From contig JBNKEI010000198.1 of NCBI GenBank assembly GCA_050288705.1, forward strand, positions 1-64,000: DNA of 64,000 nt, in the 5' to 3' direction. This document shows, piece by piece, positions 15,641 through 25,502 of this stretch. Position 1 is the first letter of the stretch. Every line of letters starts with the position of its first letter. The translations under genes and the position numbers were made by a program. Source of the stretch: JBNKEI01 sp050288705. Lineage in GTDB: Bacteria > Myxococcota > Myxococcia > Myxococcales > UBA5297. The notes under the pieces are model-generated. The model was given only the letters and a program-made list of their open reading frames with translations. It was not told the DNA's origin and made no database searches.

Positions 15641-16999
15641 CTACGAGGCAGGCGCAAAGACGAATGGGTAAGCAACTGGGCATTCATTGTCTTTGAGCGG
15701 GAATCTCCACATGCGAATAGTGCTACGTATGCATCTTGCTACAGACGGATCAGAGAGGGAGTCCTCTTCGATTTCTGGCATTCCATCTACCCGGCCATCC
15801 TCTCCAATCGTAAAACGAATCACTACCCTTCCCTTGAGGTCTACATTACGTTTTAAAGCCCGCTCGTAACATGCCTGGATGGCACGTAGATTTCTTTTCA
15901 CATAGCGAGCAATCGCTTGACGATCGCAGTTAGACGCCTCTACGTCTGGTCCCTGGTCAATTACTCTCCCTTTTACCTGCGCAGTTTTCTTTTCTGCAAA
16001 CTTGGCTGCTTTTCCCGAGGCTCCACCAGATGTCGCCAAATCCCCAATATTGATCTGGGTACCAGCTCCATTTCCCCGCCGATTACCTCCTAAGCTTTCT
16101 CCGGTTGCCACACTCACGCCTCCTGCATCTGCTAAGGCCGTGGCTATATCGGAATTTTCCGAACCCGCACTCAAAACATTTTCAATGGCACCTTCGCCAT
16201 CCATGCCTCTACGCGAGCCCAGCATCTTGAGTAAACCCTTATCGGCCACCCCTTTGGCGATAGCTTCACGCCGAGCTTGGGGATCGGGGGCTGGTTTTGT
16301 TTTTTTACTTACAACCGGCTTAGCTTTTTCCTCGTTACTTTTGCGGGGTGTTTCCTTCTCTTCTTCCTTCACGATTGCGACTTTTTCCTTCTTTTTGGGA
16401 GCAGGCATGTCGGGAACAATGATGCGCGCGAAGCGATCGGGAAGATCTTCCAGCGTAAGTTCATCCTGGGGCAAAGGAGCACGCATGGTAATCGCTTTGA
16501 CCGATCCAAAATTCACAATAAGGCAACCCATCAGAATTCCAAAAAATACCTTGTCAATGGTCTGCCACAATGAACCCCTAGCTGTTTCCGGTAGAACTGG
16601 GCGCGGCACATCCGGTGGCGGCGAAACGAATTGGAATAAAAGAGTAATCTCACCCAGAGAAATTTTGCCCTTTGATTGATCAGTCAATGGCACTGCAAAA
16701 GCTTCGCGATCTGCTTTGGCTAAACCTTGGGCCTTAAGCGCAGCGAAATCGAGCTTCTTTTCTCCACTGGACACATGCCCAGACATGATGTCGGTAAACC
16801 GAAGAACATATCCGATGCCCTTCATCTCGAAAATCGCAAAGCTAGAAGGAAGGTTCGAAACAGGAACGACAAAGGTATTCTTTGAACCTTGGCCGACCGT
16901 AACCGTTTCCCGTTTCTTAATTACCCGTTCCTCGATGATCTTCCCACCCTGGATGACACCGATTCGCAGTATTTTTTGTTGGGTCTGTGCCGTTGCCAT
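15641..16999 (-). CDS. gltG: GltG/PglI-like gliding protein with FHA-like and TonB-type domains
   Basis: GltG is an inner-membrane component of the M. xanthus Glt gliding machine that links the cytoplasm to the periplasm. The 452-residue product has an N-terminal beta domain resembling FHA (about 10-130). A single membrane helix follows (about 152-172, VFFGILMGCLIVNFGSV), then a Lys/Pro/Glu-rich periplasmic spacer (about 200-250), a Gly-rich stretch, and a C-terminal TonB-like domain (about 355-450, ACYERALKRNVDLKGRVVIRFTI...MWRFP) with paired Cys residues. Its order after gltD-gltE-gltF matches M. xanthus. Some FHA binding residues are not clearly kept. Confidence 0.82.
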   Translation of the reverse strand: MATAQTQQKILRIGVIQGGKIIEERVIKKRETVTVGQGSKNTFVVPVSNLPSSFAIFEMKGIGYVLRFTDIMSGHVSSGEKKLDFAALKAQGLAKADREAFAVPLTDQSKGKISLGEITLLFQFVSPPPDVPRPVLPETARGSLWQTIDKVFFGILMGCLIVNFGSVKAITMRAPLPQDELTLEDLPDRFARIIVPDMPAPKKKEKVAIVKEEEKETPRKSNEEKAKPVVSKKTKPAPDPQARREAIAKGVADKGLLKMLGSRRGMDGEGAIENVLSAGSENSDIATALADAGGVSVATGESLGGNRRGNGAGTQINIGDLATSGGASGKAAKFAEKKTAQVKGRVIDQGPDVEASNCDRQAIARYVKRNLRAIQACYERALKRNVDLKGRVVIRFTIGEDGRVDGMPEIEEDSLSDPSVARCIRSTIRMWRFPLKDNECPVAYPFVFAPAS

Positions 17000-17093
17000 C
17001 GCTCTTTTCCTGACTCGTGAGCTCGTTTGTTTCTTTTACGCCCTCACCGTTTCTTCCCTTTTTCACCATGCCTTTTATAGCTGGTCTTAGACA

Positions 17094-17342
17094 CTAGAAT
17101 GGTTCCTTTTCAATACTTTTTACAATTTTGGGAAGAAAGCTTTCTACTCTTTCAAGTCCGTCAAAATTGAGATTAGACCGCTGCAAGATATAGAACGCTT
17201 GCGGTTTCTGAATTCGCCCTTCAACCGTTATGGTTTCTAGACGAATAACCCGCTTCTTTTTCTCTTGTGCCAAAAGGCTACCCGGAAACATGGCCATTAT
17301 TAGTGCAATCAGAGCCACCCGTTGCCGAAGCATACTAAGCAT
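17094..17342 (-). CDS. gltF: Small secreted protein, GltF-like by position
   Basis: Start chosen at MLSMLRQRV because GAGGA lies about 10 nt upstream; a longer frame begins at a TTG overlapping the gltE stop. The 82-residue product has a signal peptide (to GSLLAQ-EK) and a short mature domain: RVIRLETITVEGRIQKPQAFYILQ, then RSNLNF and SFLPKIVKSIEK. It sits between gltE and gltG, the position of gltF in M. xanthus. The VEGRIQKPQ segment resembles short pieces seen near TonB-type motility proteins, but I assign it mainly by gene order. Confidence 0.6.
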   Translation of the reverse strand: MLSMLRQRVALIALIMAMFPGSLLAQEKKKRVIRLETITVEGRIQKPQAFYILQRSNLNFDGLERVESFLPKIVKSIEKEPF

Positions 17343-17377
17343 GATTATCATTTCCTCGCCATTTGCTCGTGTGCTGA

Positions 17378-18766
17378 TCAATCTTCCATCTTGCCTGGTT
17401 TCGAACTGGATGATTCCCTCTGCTGCGATGGCGGTTTCTTCTCTTGAATTGCCTTCGAATGGGAATCAGAGCCCATATCCTCTTTTTGAGCAGCTTGCGC
17501 ATTTATTGCGTTTTTTTCTGCTTCCTTGAGTTTGCGTAAGCGTTCCCGTTCTTCTCTTGCCTTTTTCCGTTTTTCTCTCCGTATTATCCTGGTGGCATCT
17601 TTAATGTATTGTTCTACTGTCTCATCAACAGTTGCCATTTTTTTTACTTTTTGGAAATACGCAATGGCTTCATCCATTCGCTGACTAACATCCATATCCT
17701 TTATATCGGCGTCCATGAAGAGAACACCAAGATTAAAATTAACATCAGCAGCAAGTTTATTATCGAGTCTCAGTGCCTTTTCATATTCGGTTTTTGCACG
17801 TTCAAATTCCCCTAGCCCTCGATAAGCATTTCCCAGATTTAGGTGAGCTTCAGCGAAGGCAGGAGCGTAACGCACAGCTAACTCGAGCTCCTTTGCGGCA
17901 TCGCCATATATTTGAGCCGCCAACAACAGCGCACCAAGATTGTTGTGGGCTTCAGGGAAATCCTCACGCAAGGCTGCTGCTTCACGGAACTTCTCTAACG
18001 CTGCCGCCTTGTTTTTTTGAGAAAGTAAAATAACACCCGCCAAATTCGGTATCTCCGCCCGCGAGGGATCAATATGGCTAGCATTATCCAATACCATTAG
18101 AGCTAATTCGGTCTTTTTCTGACCATAGTATGCGTTGGCAAGAACCAGCATCGCCGATACATTTTGCTCCTCTTCTCGCAATACTTTTCTTCCCTCCTCT
18201 ACTGCTTCTTCAAGCTTTCCCAACGAGAAGAGCACAAAGGCCAACGCACATCTGGAACCCAACGCTTTTGGGTTAGCAGCAACTATCTTTCTCAACTCTG
18301 TTTCGGCTACATTTGCTTTTCCTACCCGGACTAGTAATTTGCCATAGTTTTCAGCAATCTGCGTTGCCTGTGGTCGTTGCTCTAGCGCTTTTTTATACTG
18401 CTTTTCGGCCTCTTCCCACTCTCCTTTTCGCTCCAAAAGTATGGCCAGATTATAATGCGCCCAATAAGTTCGCTGATCATCAGTAGCCGCAACTCGAAGT
18501 AATGATATCGCCGAATCTATATTTCCCGAAAAAGCTTCCCTCATCCCCTCATCAAATGCCTCACTGATTTTGGGATCTAGTTCCTTGACAGGAGCTCCTC
18601 CTTCGTCTTTTTGCTTTTGCGAAGCATTTTCGACTTCAGCGCTTTCATTGCGTAGACCATTACTTGACCCTTGAGGGGACGTTGCACAGGAACAGAGGAA
18701 AACTATCGCCATCCAAGCGCCAATCAGCATGGGCTTGGGCTCACGCGATTGCGATTTTCTGCTCAT
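17378..18766 (-). CDS. gltE: GltE/AglT-like TPR lipoprotein
   Basis: The 462-residue product has a lipoprotein signal (AIVFLCSC, with ATSPQGS following), a disordered linker, and about eight tetratricopeptide repeats (about 75-385, e.g. AHYNLAILLERKGEWEEAEKQYKKAL and AHLNLGNAYRGLGEFERAKTEYEKAL). A Lys/Glu-rich coiled coil and a disordered tail close it. GltE is an outer-membrane lipoprotein of the gliding machinery. The start overlaps the gltD stop by 4 bp, and its own stop overlaps an upstream start of the gltF frame, so the genes are tightly coupled. TPR proteins are hard to separate by eye; gene order supports this call. Confidence 0.78.
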   Translation of the reverse strand: MSRKSQSREPKPMLIGAWMAIVFLCSCATSPQGSSNGLRNESAEVENASQKQKDEGGAPVKELDPKISEAFDEGMREAFSGNIDSAISLLRVAATDDQRTYWAHYNLAILLERKGEWEEAEKQYKKALEQRPQATQIAENYGKLLVRVGKANVAETELRKIVAANPKALGSRCALAFVLFSLGKLEEAVEEGRKVLREEEQNVSAMLVLANAYYGQKKTELALMVLDNASHIDPSRAEIPNLAGVILLSQKNKAAALEKFREAAALREDFPEAHNNLGALLLAAQIYGDAAKELELAVRYAPAFAEAHLNLGNAYRGLGEFERAKTEYEKALRLDNKLAADVNFNLGVLFMDADIKDMDVSQRMDEAIAYFQKVKKMATVDETVEQYIKDATRIIRREKRKKAREERERLRKLKEAEKNAINAQAAQKEDMGSDSHSKAIQEKKPPSQQRESSSSKPGKMED

Positions 18767-21700
18767 TCTTTTTCCTCCGATAGCTTTCCGCTACTCGCAG
18801 GTTTCTTGAGAGGGCCTTCAAAACTCTCCACCAATGGCGCCGGGAAGTACGCCGAGCTCACGGTAACAGACCGTGCCTTTTTAGGTACTTTGAACTCGCT
18901 ACGTAATCTGGCAAGAGAATCCTGTGTCCGGTCGCACCATTCATTGTCTACCAACTGATACTTTCGGCACTCTTTTAAAGTTGATTCGTAGGCATCTGCA
19001 GCCTTTTCTTCGAGCCCAGTTACCTTATCAACCAAGGTCTGACGATACACGTCACAGCCTTCTGCTCCATACTGCCTCTTGATATCGATTGGACAAGGAG
19101 ACTCGACTAGTGTCGTAGCAAACCTTTCGAGAACATACCCTTTCTTGTAGCTTGCGGCCAAAATCCACTCTATGTTCTTGTACTTATAAGTACTTGAATA
19201 GCTGTTCTGCAATTTTTTTGCCTGAACTAATTTAGATCTGAATGCTCTTTCTAAGGCTTTGCCCCTACCCTGCAATTTGATTTTGTCCCAGTCTCGGTAA
19301 TCGAACTCAGCTAATTGGAACTGGGCGTAGCTAGACGCCGAGGAGGCTAATTCGTCCTTTGCGCCTAGCCCACGCTTGCGATATTCACGTGCAGCGGATA
19401 TCCAGGCTTCCTTGGCCTTCTTTTCATTTTTAAGTCGACGCTGGCAATCACCAATACGGCGATACGCATCGACAACTTGCTCACTCTGCTTGAGATTTCG
19501 TGAATATTTTTTTATGAAATCCTCTAATGCAGAAATCTGCTTACGACAATCTCCCATCTTTTCGTAGACAATCGCCACTCTATAGAGATTTTTCGGGGCG
19601 TCCTCATCTTTCGGGAAAGTCTCCGCATGACGTGCATATTCCTGGGCAGCTTCTGGATATTGCTGCAGGGCTTCAAGCAATCTGGCCAGATTGTTTAACG
19701 CCGCGGAACGATCCTTAAAATTAGGATACTTTTTAACTAGGAGCCGATATCTATTGATTGCCTTTTTGAAGTCATAACTATTTTCCGCATTAACAGCCAC
19801 TCTGAAAAGAGCAACATCGGCAAGACTGGAATTAGGGTACTCGCTGTAAATTCTTTCATACAGTCTTAATGCGGAATCGAAACGACGAGCATTCTCGCGA
19901 CACACTGCCGCATTATTAAGTGCTTTATCCGCGTACTCGTAACTACGATTACGTCTTACAAGATCCTCGTACAGCTTGGCCGCCTCATCCCATTTCTTTT
20001 CGTCCATCAGTTTTTCGGCCTGCTTAAACATCGCATTATCGCCAAAACCGCGTAGAATTTTTCCATTTTCACTATGGGGATCGATCTTTGCCGTCCCAGT
20101 GCTATCGGGGGTTGTAAGTCGGTTAGTGTATTCCGTAACCGCCACCCAATCTTTGGAAACCAAAAAAGTTTCTAGGGTAAGATTAGAAGAGTATTTTGCA
20201 AATTCACTATGGGGATAGTTCTCAGCGATAAAAGCAAACCTACGCCGCGCTTCTTCAAAGTCATCGTAACAATAAAATATTTCCGCTGCTCGATAAGCAA
20301 TTTGCGGTGCTCGATTATGTTTGGGCTGTAATCGCACAAACGTATCTGCAGCTTGAACAAATTGCTTCCAGATTTCAGGCAATGACTCTTTCTTTATTGG
20401 CCTACTCTCGGGCCTATCTTTTGAGGTGATTAGAGGCCGCGTCTCTAGTTTTGGGGGCTTTGACTTCTGCTGAAACTCGATTTCTTTTATATAGGAAAGA
20501 ACCGCCGCGTAAGCTGCATCACCCTGATATTTGTGGTCAGCAGTGGAATCACGAACGGCTTCATAGCTTTTGGCGGCCGCAACAAACTGCAGACTAGAAT
20601 ACAAGCATTCTGCCATATAGTACTGCAATTCATAGGCCAGCTTGGAGTGCGGGAACCTTTTTAAATAATCAGCATATCCACGCGCAGCAATTTCAAACTC
20701 CCTTTTTGCCTCATCAATTCGCTCATTTTTAACGTACTGAATCGCTTGCTGATGGTGATAAACGGCTGCCGAGTATATACCTCGCTCAGCAAGCTCTTGA
20801 GCCGTCCTTATTACTTCTGAGTTCGATTTGTTTTTTTCGTACCAAGAAGTACCGGGTGAATACATCTTTACCAACTTGTCCCGTTCGATGTAAGCACGTT
20901 CAAAGTCTCGCAAGCCTTGCTCATACGCTTTCACAATTTTGTCTTGTATCTGGGGAGCATTCGGGTTGAATTGATCCTTTGCCAGGTATTGCTGGTATGC
21001 AGCAATAGCCTCGTCCCATTTAGTCTGATCGGAGTAAACATCACCGAGTCTTTTCCAGATCTCAGCTTCCCACGGCCGCGATCCTAGTTTCGAAAACATG
21101 GCCTTCGTTCTGCTCACCGAACCCCATTTTTCATCTGCTAAGGAAATCGCCATATATTGGAAGGCTTCTTCGCGAAGGTCGCCACCTGCTTCTTCACCGG
21201 CCTCCTTGCTTCTTTGGTCATAAAAATCTATTAGATTCACAAATGTTCTTACTGCCTTATCGAACGAATCCTTGCGGAAGTACGTCCACCCCAGCTTATA
21301 AAGAGCCTTATCGTATAAAGGGTGATCCTTGTTATTGGCAGCCTGAGAGTATGCTTCGGCTGCTTTATCTAGTGCTCTAGGCTCATCAACCGCGTCAAAG
21401 TAGTATTCTCCGAGACGCAACCATGCCTCGGGCACGAACTTTGATCGGGGGTATTTTGCAATTAGCTTTTCATAAGTATTTATACTTTTTTCTTGTGCAC
21501 CCTGCTTTTCCAAACAAAATCCCAGCAAGTAATAAGTACCGTCATTCAATTTGTATTTTGGAAACTGCTCTAAAAGCCGATTGTAAAGCGCAATGGACTT
21601 TTGAAAGTCTTGCGTAGGCTCAGGCGGAGCAACAGCATGCTTGTCCTGCTCGACCATCAAAAGTTGCTCCTCATATTTTTTCATTGCCTGGCTAAAATCG

Positions 21701-22137
21701 TCTTTCGTTTTTTCGTAATATAGTTCAGCAAGTCTAAAAATTATATCGGGAGTAAACCGTGAATCATTCGGATAACGTTTAAGAAATTCCTCGAACATTG
21801 CAATGGCATCTCTACGCTCGCCACGCTCGATCGCTTCGATGTCGGTAATAGCTTTTTCATAGCTTGCTTCTAGACTTTTCTTTTTTTCGCCATGTTTTTT
21901 TTCTACCAACAACTGAATTTCTCGTTGAAACTCTTTCCCCTGCTCCTCAAATTCCTGCAAAGCATTGGAGAGATCTTTATATTCCTTTGCCCCTTTTCCT
22001 TTACTAATTCCATCGAGAAAGCTGTACGCCCCTCCGTCTTCGTCATGCGTTGAGGAACTACCTTGCTCGGTTTTTCCCCATGCGGAGTAAGCAGCAATTG
22101 AGGACGATATTATCAGTATATAGGCAAGAAGTTTCAT
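18763..22137 (-). CDS. gltD: GltD/AgmU-like large periplasmic TPR protein
   Basis: The 1124-residue product starts with a signal peptide (MKLLAYILIISSSIAAYSAWG-KT) and then a coiled coil. Many TPR/Sel1-like helix pairs continue nearly to the end (DIIFRLAELYYEKTKDDFSQAM, TYYLLGFCLEKQGAQEKSINTYEKLI, AWLRLGEYYFDAVDEPRALDKAAEAY). AgmU/GltD of M. xanthus is a similar very long periplasmic TPR protein that decorates moving gliding complexes and acts with GltE. The gene precedes gltE and overlaps it by 4 bp. The identification rests on size, architecture, order and nearby mglBA. Confidence 0.8.
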   Translation of the reverse strand: MKLLAYILIISSSIAAYSAWGKTEQGSSSTHDEDGGAYSFLDGISKGKGAKEYKDLSNALQEFEEQGKEFQREIQLLVEKKHGEKKKSLEASYEKAITDIEAIERGERRDAIAMFEEFLKRYPNDSRFTPDIIFRLAELYYEKTKDDFSQAMKKYEEQLLMVEQDKHAVAPPEPTQDFQKSIALYNRLLEQFPKYKLNDGTYYLLGFCLEKQGAQEKSINTYEKLIAKYPRSKFVPEAWLRLGEYYFDAVDEPRALDKAAEAYSQAANNKDHPLYDKALYKLGWTYFRKDSFDKAVRTFVNLIDFYDQRSKEAGEEAGGDLREEAFQYMAISLADEKWGSVSRTKAMFSKLGSRPWEAEIWKRLGDVYSDQTKWDEAIAAYQQYLAKDQFNPNAPQIQDKIVKAYEQGLRDFERAYIERDKLVKMYSPGTSWYEKNKSNSEVIRTAQELAERGIYSAAVYHHQQAIQYVKNERIDEAKREFEIAARGYADYLKRFPHSKLAYELQYYMAECLYSSLQFVAAAKSYEAVRDSTADHKYQGDAAYAAVLSYIKEIEFQQKSKPPKLETRPLITSKDRPESRPIKKESLPEIWKQFVQAADTFVRLQPKHNRAPQIAYRAAEIFYCYDDFEEARRRFAFIAENYPHSEFAKYSSNLTLETFLVSKDWVAVTEYTNRLTTPDSTGTAKIDPHSENGKILRGFGDNAMFKQAEKLMDEKKWDEAAKLYEDLVRRNRSYEYADKALNNAAVCRENARRFDSALRLYERIYSEYPNSSLADVALFRVAVNAENSYDFKKAINRYRLLVKKYPNFKDRSAALNNLARLLEALQQYPEAAQEYARHAETFPKDEDAPKNLYRVAIVYEKMGDCRKQISALEDFIKKYSRNLKQSEQVVDAYRRIGDCQRRLKNEKKAKEAWISAAREYRKRGLGAKDELASSASSYAQFQLAEFDYRDWDKIKLQGRGKALERAFRSKLVQAKKLQNSYSSTYKYKNIEWILAASYKKGYVLERFATTLVESPCPIDIKRQYGAEGCDVYRQTLVDKVTGLEEKAADAYESTLKECRKYQLVDNEWCDRTQDSLARLRSEFKVPKKARSVTVSSAYFPAPLVESFEGPLKKPASSGKLSEEKE

Positions 22138-22161
22138 GGCTTGGCATTCGAGAACGCGAGG

Positions 22162-24516
22162 TTAGTCTACGTTCTTTAGAACCTCCTTGAATTCGTTGTC
22201 GAGGTTCTTAATTTCTTGGTTCTTCTTTTTCGCTAACCCATGGATTTGCTTGGTTTTGTCTTGTTTTCGCGTCCAGGCGGCATCTACCAAACCAAGATCA
22301 GCCTTCAATACCAGATCATAAAACTGTTTTCGCACCCGCTTAAGGCTTTCATAGGCAATAGTGCCTATTAAGCTTTCCGCTTGCGTGGCCACTTCGTTTA
22401 CATCATGATTATAACCTTTTGCTTTTTCTGACTCAGCCAGAACACGATCGCGCATAATCATCGCCTTTCTTCTCACTACTTCAAGAATCTGGCGTTTTAG
22501 CAAATCGGACCTCGCCCTTATCGAATCTATCTTTTCTCGCGACCGATCGATTTGGCTAAGAAAGGCCAATGATTCGGCAGGCAATCCCACCCGAGCCTTT
22601 TTCGTCAATTCCTTCTCTCTGCTCATAATTGTTTCGTAAAGCGCTCGAAGCTCCGCATCGCCCTTTCCTCTTAGTCCAAGCAGTGCTTTCTCATTACGCA
22701 TAAGTTTACGCAAAACCATGTATTGACTTTGCAACGCATCTGCTTCCGAGTGTTCCTTCTTTAAGGCTTCTCGATAGCTTTTTTCCAGATCGGGTCTATC
22801 AGAACGGGTTTTTTTAGTGTCTTCTACGTATTTCTCAATTGCGGAAAGGACAGCAAACATACTATCCACGTCAACACCTAAACGATGCGATTCCTTGTCT
22901 ACCAAATCTAGTTGTGCATTCATGCGTGCTTTTCGCGCTTTGATTTCCGATTCCGATTTTGGCAGTCCGCGAATTCGTCCTTCAATTACATAACGCTCAC
23001 TGCGTAATTGACTCATCTCTTCTTGAATCGGCGCCAATCGTTGAGGGCCCAAAATCTTTTCTTCAGCTACAAGCAAATCTCGCTGCAGTTGAATTATTGT
23101 TGCATCAACGGCACCAGCGCGCTCAACCCCCTCCTGGTGCAACGGGAAAACCTCTAAATACCGATTTTCCAAGACATCAAGCAATCGCTGAGCAATTTCT
23201 TGTGACTCAACAATGCTATTCTTTGACATGTTGATGTCACTAGTAACTTTTGCGGCTTCCGAAACGCTTTTCTGAGTTGCAGCCCATTTTGCAGCCAAGG
23301 GGGGCAGAGAACTTGCCAAATTTAGGCTATGGGTTTTAGTTTCCACTATTTCTCGAAGATCTTGCGTATTTTGCTCCTGCAATCGTTTTTCGATATCCCC
23401 CTGTACAGTCTTGTAGGTATCGATTACCGATGTATAAGCAGCAATGGACTCTTTGTAGCGACCCAGCTTAAGAAGCAGATGACCCTGCAAAATTTTGGCT
23501 TCTGGAGTCAATACTGAATCGGGATCAACCAAAAGCAGCTTTTCACATGCCCGATTAGCCTTTTCATATTCCTTAATTCCTTCTTGCTTTGCCTTGCGCA
23601 CATAGGTCCAAGCAATTTCATAGAGGACATCAGCGAAATTGTCAGACCTATAATCCACTTCTTGATATCTATCAATTGCTTGCGAGTATTTGCCCTCTTC
23701 CAAATAGATTCGACCAAGCGCCATATTAGCCAGTTCAAGCAATCTTTTATGCTGCGGATCGGTTTGGGGCATTGCTAGAATTCGCCGAAAATTCTTTGCT
23801 GCTGATTTAAGATCACCCTCCTGAACAGCAAGAACTCCAATATAATACTGGGACTGCAGAGCAAGCGAACTGGAAGACGAAGCAACTTGCGTAAAAACCT
23901 CTTTCGCCCTCTCTATTCGTTCTCCCGGAGAGAGATCGACACGACCAAATAACCACTTACCATAAACGTAGCCAATCTCCGGAGGCAGCTTTCCTCTTCG
24001 ATCGCGAGCTTGGGCAAGGTACTGGTCGATTCCTTCGAGTTCGTTTATTTTGCCACAAACTTCGAGATATCGTTCCAAAGCCTGTCTGAAATAGACATCT
24101 TGCAGATTCAGAAGCTCTCGATAATATATTTTTGCACTCGACAAATTGCCTTGTTGATACAAAGACTCGGCGAGCATGTAGAGGGCACCAGAATATTCTT
24201 TACCATTACGAAATTTTTCATTACCAACCAGATCATAAAACAAAAGACTTGCCGAGGAATAATTACCCAGCAAAAATTGAATCTCGCCATCCGAGTAGCG
24301 ACGACGCAATACTTCTATTTCTGCCGGATCTCCCTGCACAGAAAACTGCTTCTCTAATATAGCGAGTCGCTTTTCCGCCGAGGAAACCGCATGTCGAATA
24401 CGCCCGATTTCCTTTCCGGGCTCGGCATAATCTGTCTCTTGAGCCCAGGCACCTTGCACAAAGGCACATAGAATTACTGGCGAGACGAGCAATAGCAAAC
24501 ATGAGCGCATGTTCAT
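22162..24516 (-). CDS. Periplasmic TPR and coiled-coil protein of the gliding cluster
   Basis: Start chosen at MNMRSCLLLLV, giving a signal peptide to CAFVQGAWA-QE; a TTG 33 nt upstream is possible. The 784-residue protein has TPR-type repeats from about 60 to 380 (LLGNYSSASLLFYDLVGN, YMLAESLYQQGNLSSAKIYY, MALGRIYLEEGKYSQAIDRY). A long charged coiled coil follows (about 400-770) with no membrane helix. It stands between the first envelope gene and gltD. It resembles GltC in being a periplasmic TPR protein, but is longer and carries the coiled coil, so I leave it unnamed. Confidence 0.75.
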   Translation of the reverse strand: MNMRSCLLLLVSPVILCAFVQGAWAQETDYAEPGKEIGRIRHAVSSAEKRLAILEKQFSVQGDPAEIEVLRRRYSDGEIQFLLGNYSSASLLFYDLVGNEKFRNGKEYSGALYMLAESLYQQGNLSSAKIYYRELLNLQDVYFRQALERYLEVCGKINELEGIDQYLAQARDRRGKLPPEIGYVYGKWLFGRVDLSPGERIERAKEVFTQVASSSSSLALQSQYYIGVLAVQEGDLKSAAKNFRRILAMPQTDPQHKRLLELANMALGRIYLEEGKYSQAIDRYQEVDYRSDNFADVLYEIAWTYVRKAKQEGIKEYEKANRACEKLLLVDPDSVLTPEAKILQGHLLLKLGRYKESIAAYTSVIDTYKTVQGDIEKRLQEQNTQDLREIVETKTHSLNLASSLPPLAAKWAATQKSVSEAAKVTSDINMSKNSIVESQEIAQRLLDVLENRYLEVFPLHQEGVERAGAVDATIIQLQRDLLVAEEKILGPQRLAPIQEEMSQLRSERYVIEGRIRGLPKSESEIKARKARMNAQLDLVDKESHRLGVDVDSMFAVLSAIEKYVEDTKKTRSDRPDLEKSYREALKKEHSEADALQSQYMVLRKLMRNEKALLGLRGKGDAELRALYETIMSREKELTKKARVGLPAESLAFLSQIDRSREKIDSIRARSDLLKRQILEVVRRKAMIMRDRVLAESEKAKGYNHDVNEVATQAESLIGTIAYESLKRVRKQFYDLVLKADLGLVDAAWTRKQDKTKQIHGLAKKKNQEIKNLDNEFKEVLKNVD

Positions 24517-24553
24517 GGGGCTTCTTTGCCTCTTTTTTGGAGGCGACAATCGT

Positions 24554-25333
24554 CTAGTTTTTTGAAACCTTGGCTTCTTGACTATTTATTGCCGAATCAA
24601 TAGTTCTTTCCAAATCATAACGAACCGCCGGGCGATCCTTCAAATCGGCAGTTATCCCACCCTTTTCATATGCTACAACTTTCACATTGGTGATTTTTCC
24701 TGGCTCCGCGTCAAAGGTAAAGCTAGACTGTACTCGAAACCGGTAATCCTCTAGGTAACTAAATACTCCATAACCATGACCTCGGTATTCGAGTTTTACA
24801 GCAATTTGATGCTGACCAGGAACGATTCGCCCGTTGAAAATTTCGAATTCCTTTCTCCCATCCAAATCGCCATCGATATCAGCTTTAGTATAAATAGGAG
24901 ATCCGTCCAAGGCATATGCCGCTGACTCCAGAAAAAAGGATGATCCCATGTCGTTCACATGCTTCAAAACGGCTTTGGACCCCTGCCCGACTGCACCCCC
25001 GCCCAAAATAGATTCCTGCAAAAGCAGTAACCTCGCCTTGGTGCGAAATACTTTCTCTTTCAAGTCGGTAACTTGTTCTTCCATGGTACGGACCCGGGTT
25101 GAAAACTCCTCGTCGGATGTTTGAAGCCCGGTCTTCCCAGCCTCCACATCAGAAGACTTTCGCTTGTCTTCAGAAGAGGCGCTGGAGTCACCGGAAACAT
25201 CAGAGACAGGCAAGGCAGATTGTTGTTCTGCCGCACCCACCTGAGCACGAGCATTAGATGTAGTTCCTTGACCGTATGCTGCTGCAGAACAAATCGCCAC
25301 GACACTACATACGAAGAGATATTTGGCTCTCAC
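24554..25333 (-). CDS. Conserved periplasmic protein of the gliding cluster
   Basis: The 259-residue product has a signal peptide (to SAAAYG-QG), a low-complexity Ser/Ala/Asp region, and a short coiled coil (about 80-112, RVRTMEEQVTDLKEKVF). A beta-rich domain follows (about 120-235) with FFLESAAYALDGSPIY, FNGRIVPGQHQIAVKLEYRG and GYGVFSYLEDYRFRVQSS. I recall similar unnamed proteins next to agmU/gltD in myxobacteria but cannot give a function. The domain looks like a carbohydrate- or peptidoglycan-binding sandwich; that is only an impression. It begins the glt genes, 170 bp after mglA. Confidence 0.72.
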   Translation of the reverse strand: MRAKYLFVCSVVAICSAAAYGQGTTSNARAQVGAAEQQSALPVSDVSGDSSASSEDKRKSSDVEAGKTGLQTSDEEFSTRVRTMEEQVTDLKEKVFRTKARLLLLQESILGGGAVGQGSKAVLKHVNDMGSSFFLESAAYALDGSPIYTKADIDGDLDGRKEFEIFNGRIVPGQHQIAVKLEYRGHGYGVFSYLEDYRFRVQSSFTFDAEPGKITNVKVVAYEKGGITADLKDRPAVRYDLERTIDSAINSQEAKVSKN

Positions 25334-25424
25334 GTGCGTATCCTTTGGATTACCCCCGGCATGGCTGACAATAAGTCGAGTTGGCTACCGCAAATTGCCT
25401 AGCCTCCCGCGAAACTTGGTGTTT

Positions 25425-25452
25425 TCTATCATCCACGGGGCAACATTGTCAA
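25425..25452 (-). promoter_or_regulatory. Possible internal promoter between mglA and the glt genes
   Basis: In the 169-bp gap after mglA, a minus-strand TTGACA (25447-25452) is followed by the weak -10 candidate GATAGA (25425-25430) at 16 bp. The -35 is perfect but the -10 is poor, so this is tentative. Confidence 0.3.
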
Positions 25453-25502
25453 TTTGAGCCCCGACTTCTTTTACTTCTTCCTGCCTACTTGGTCGGTTTT
25501 TT

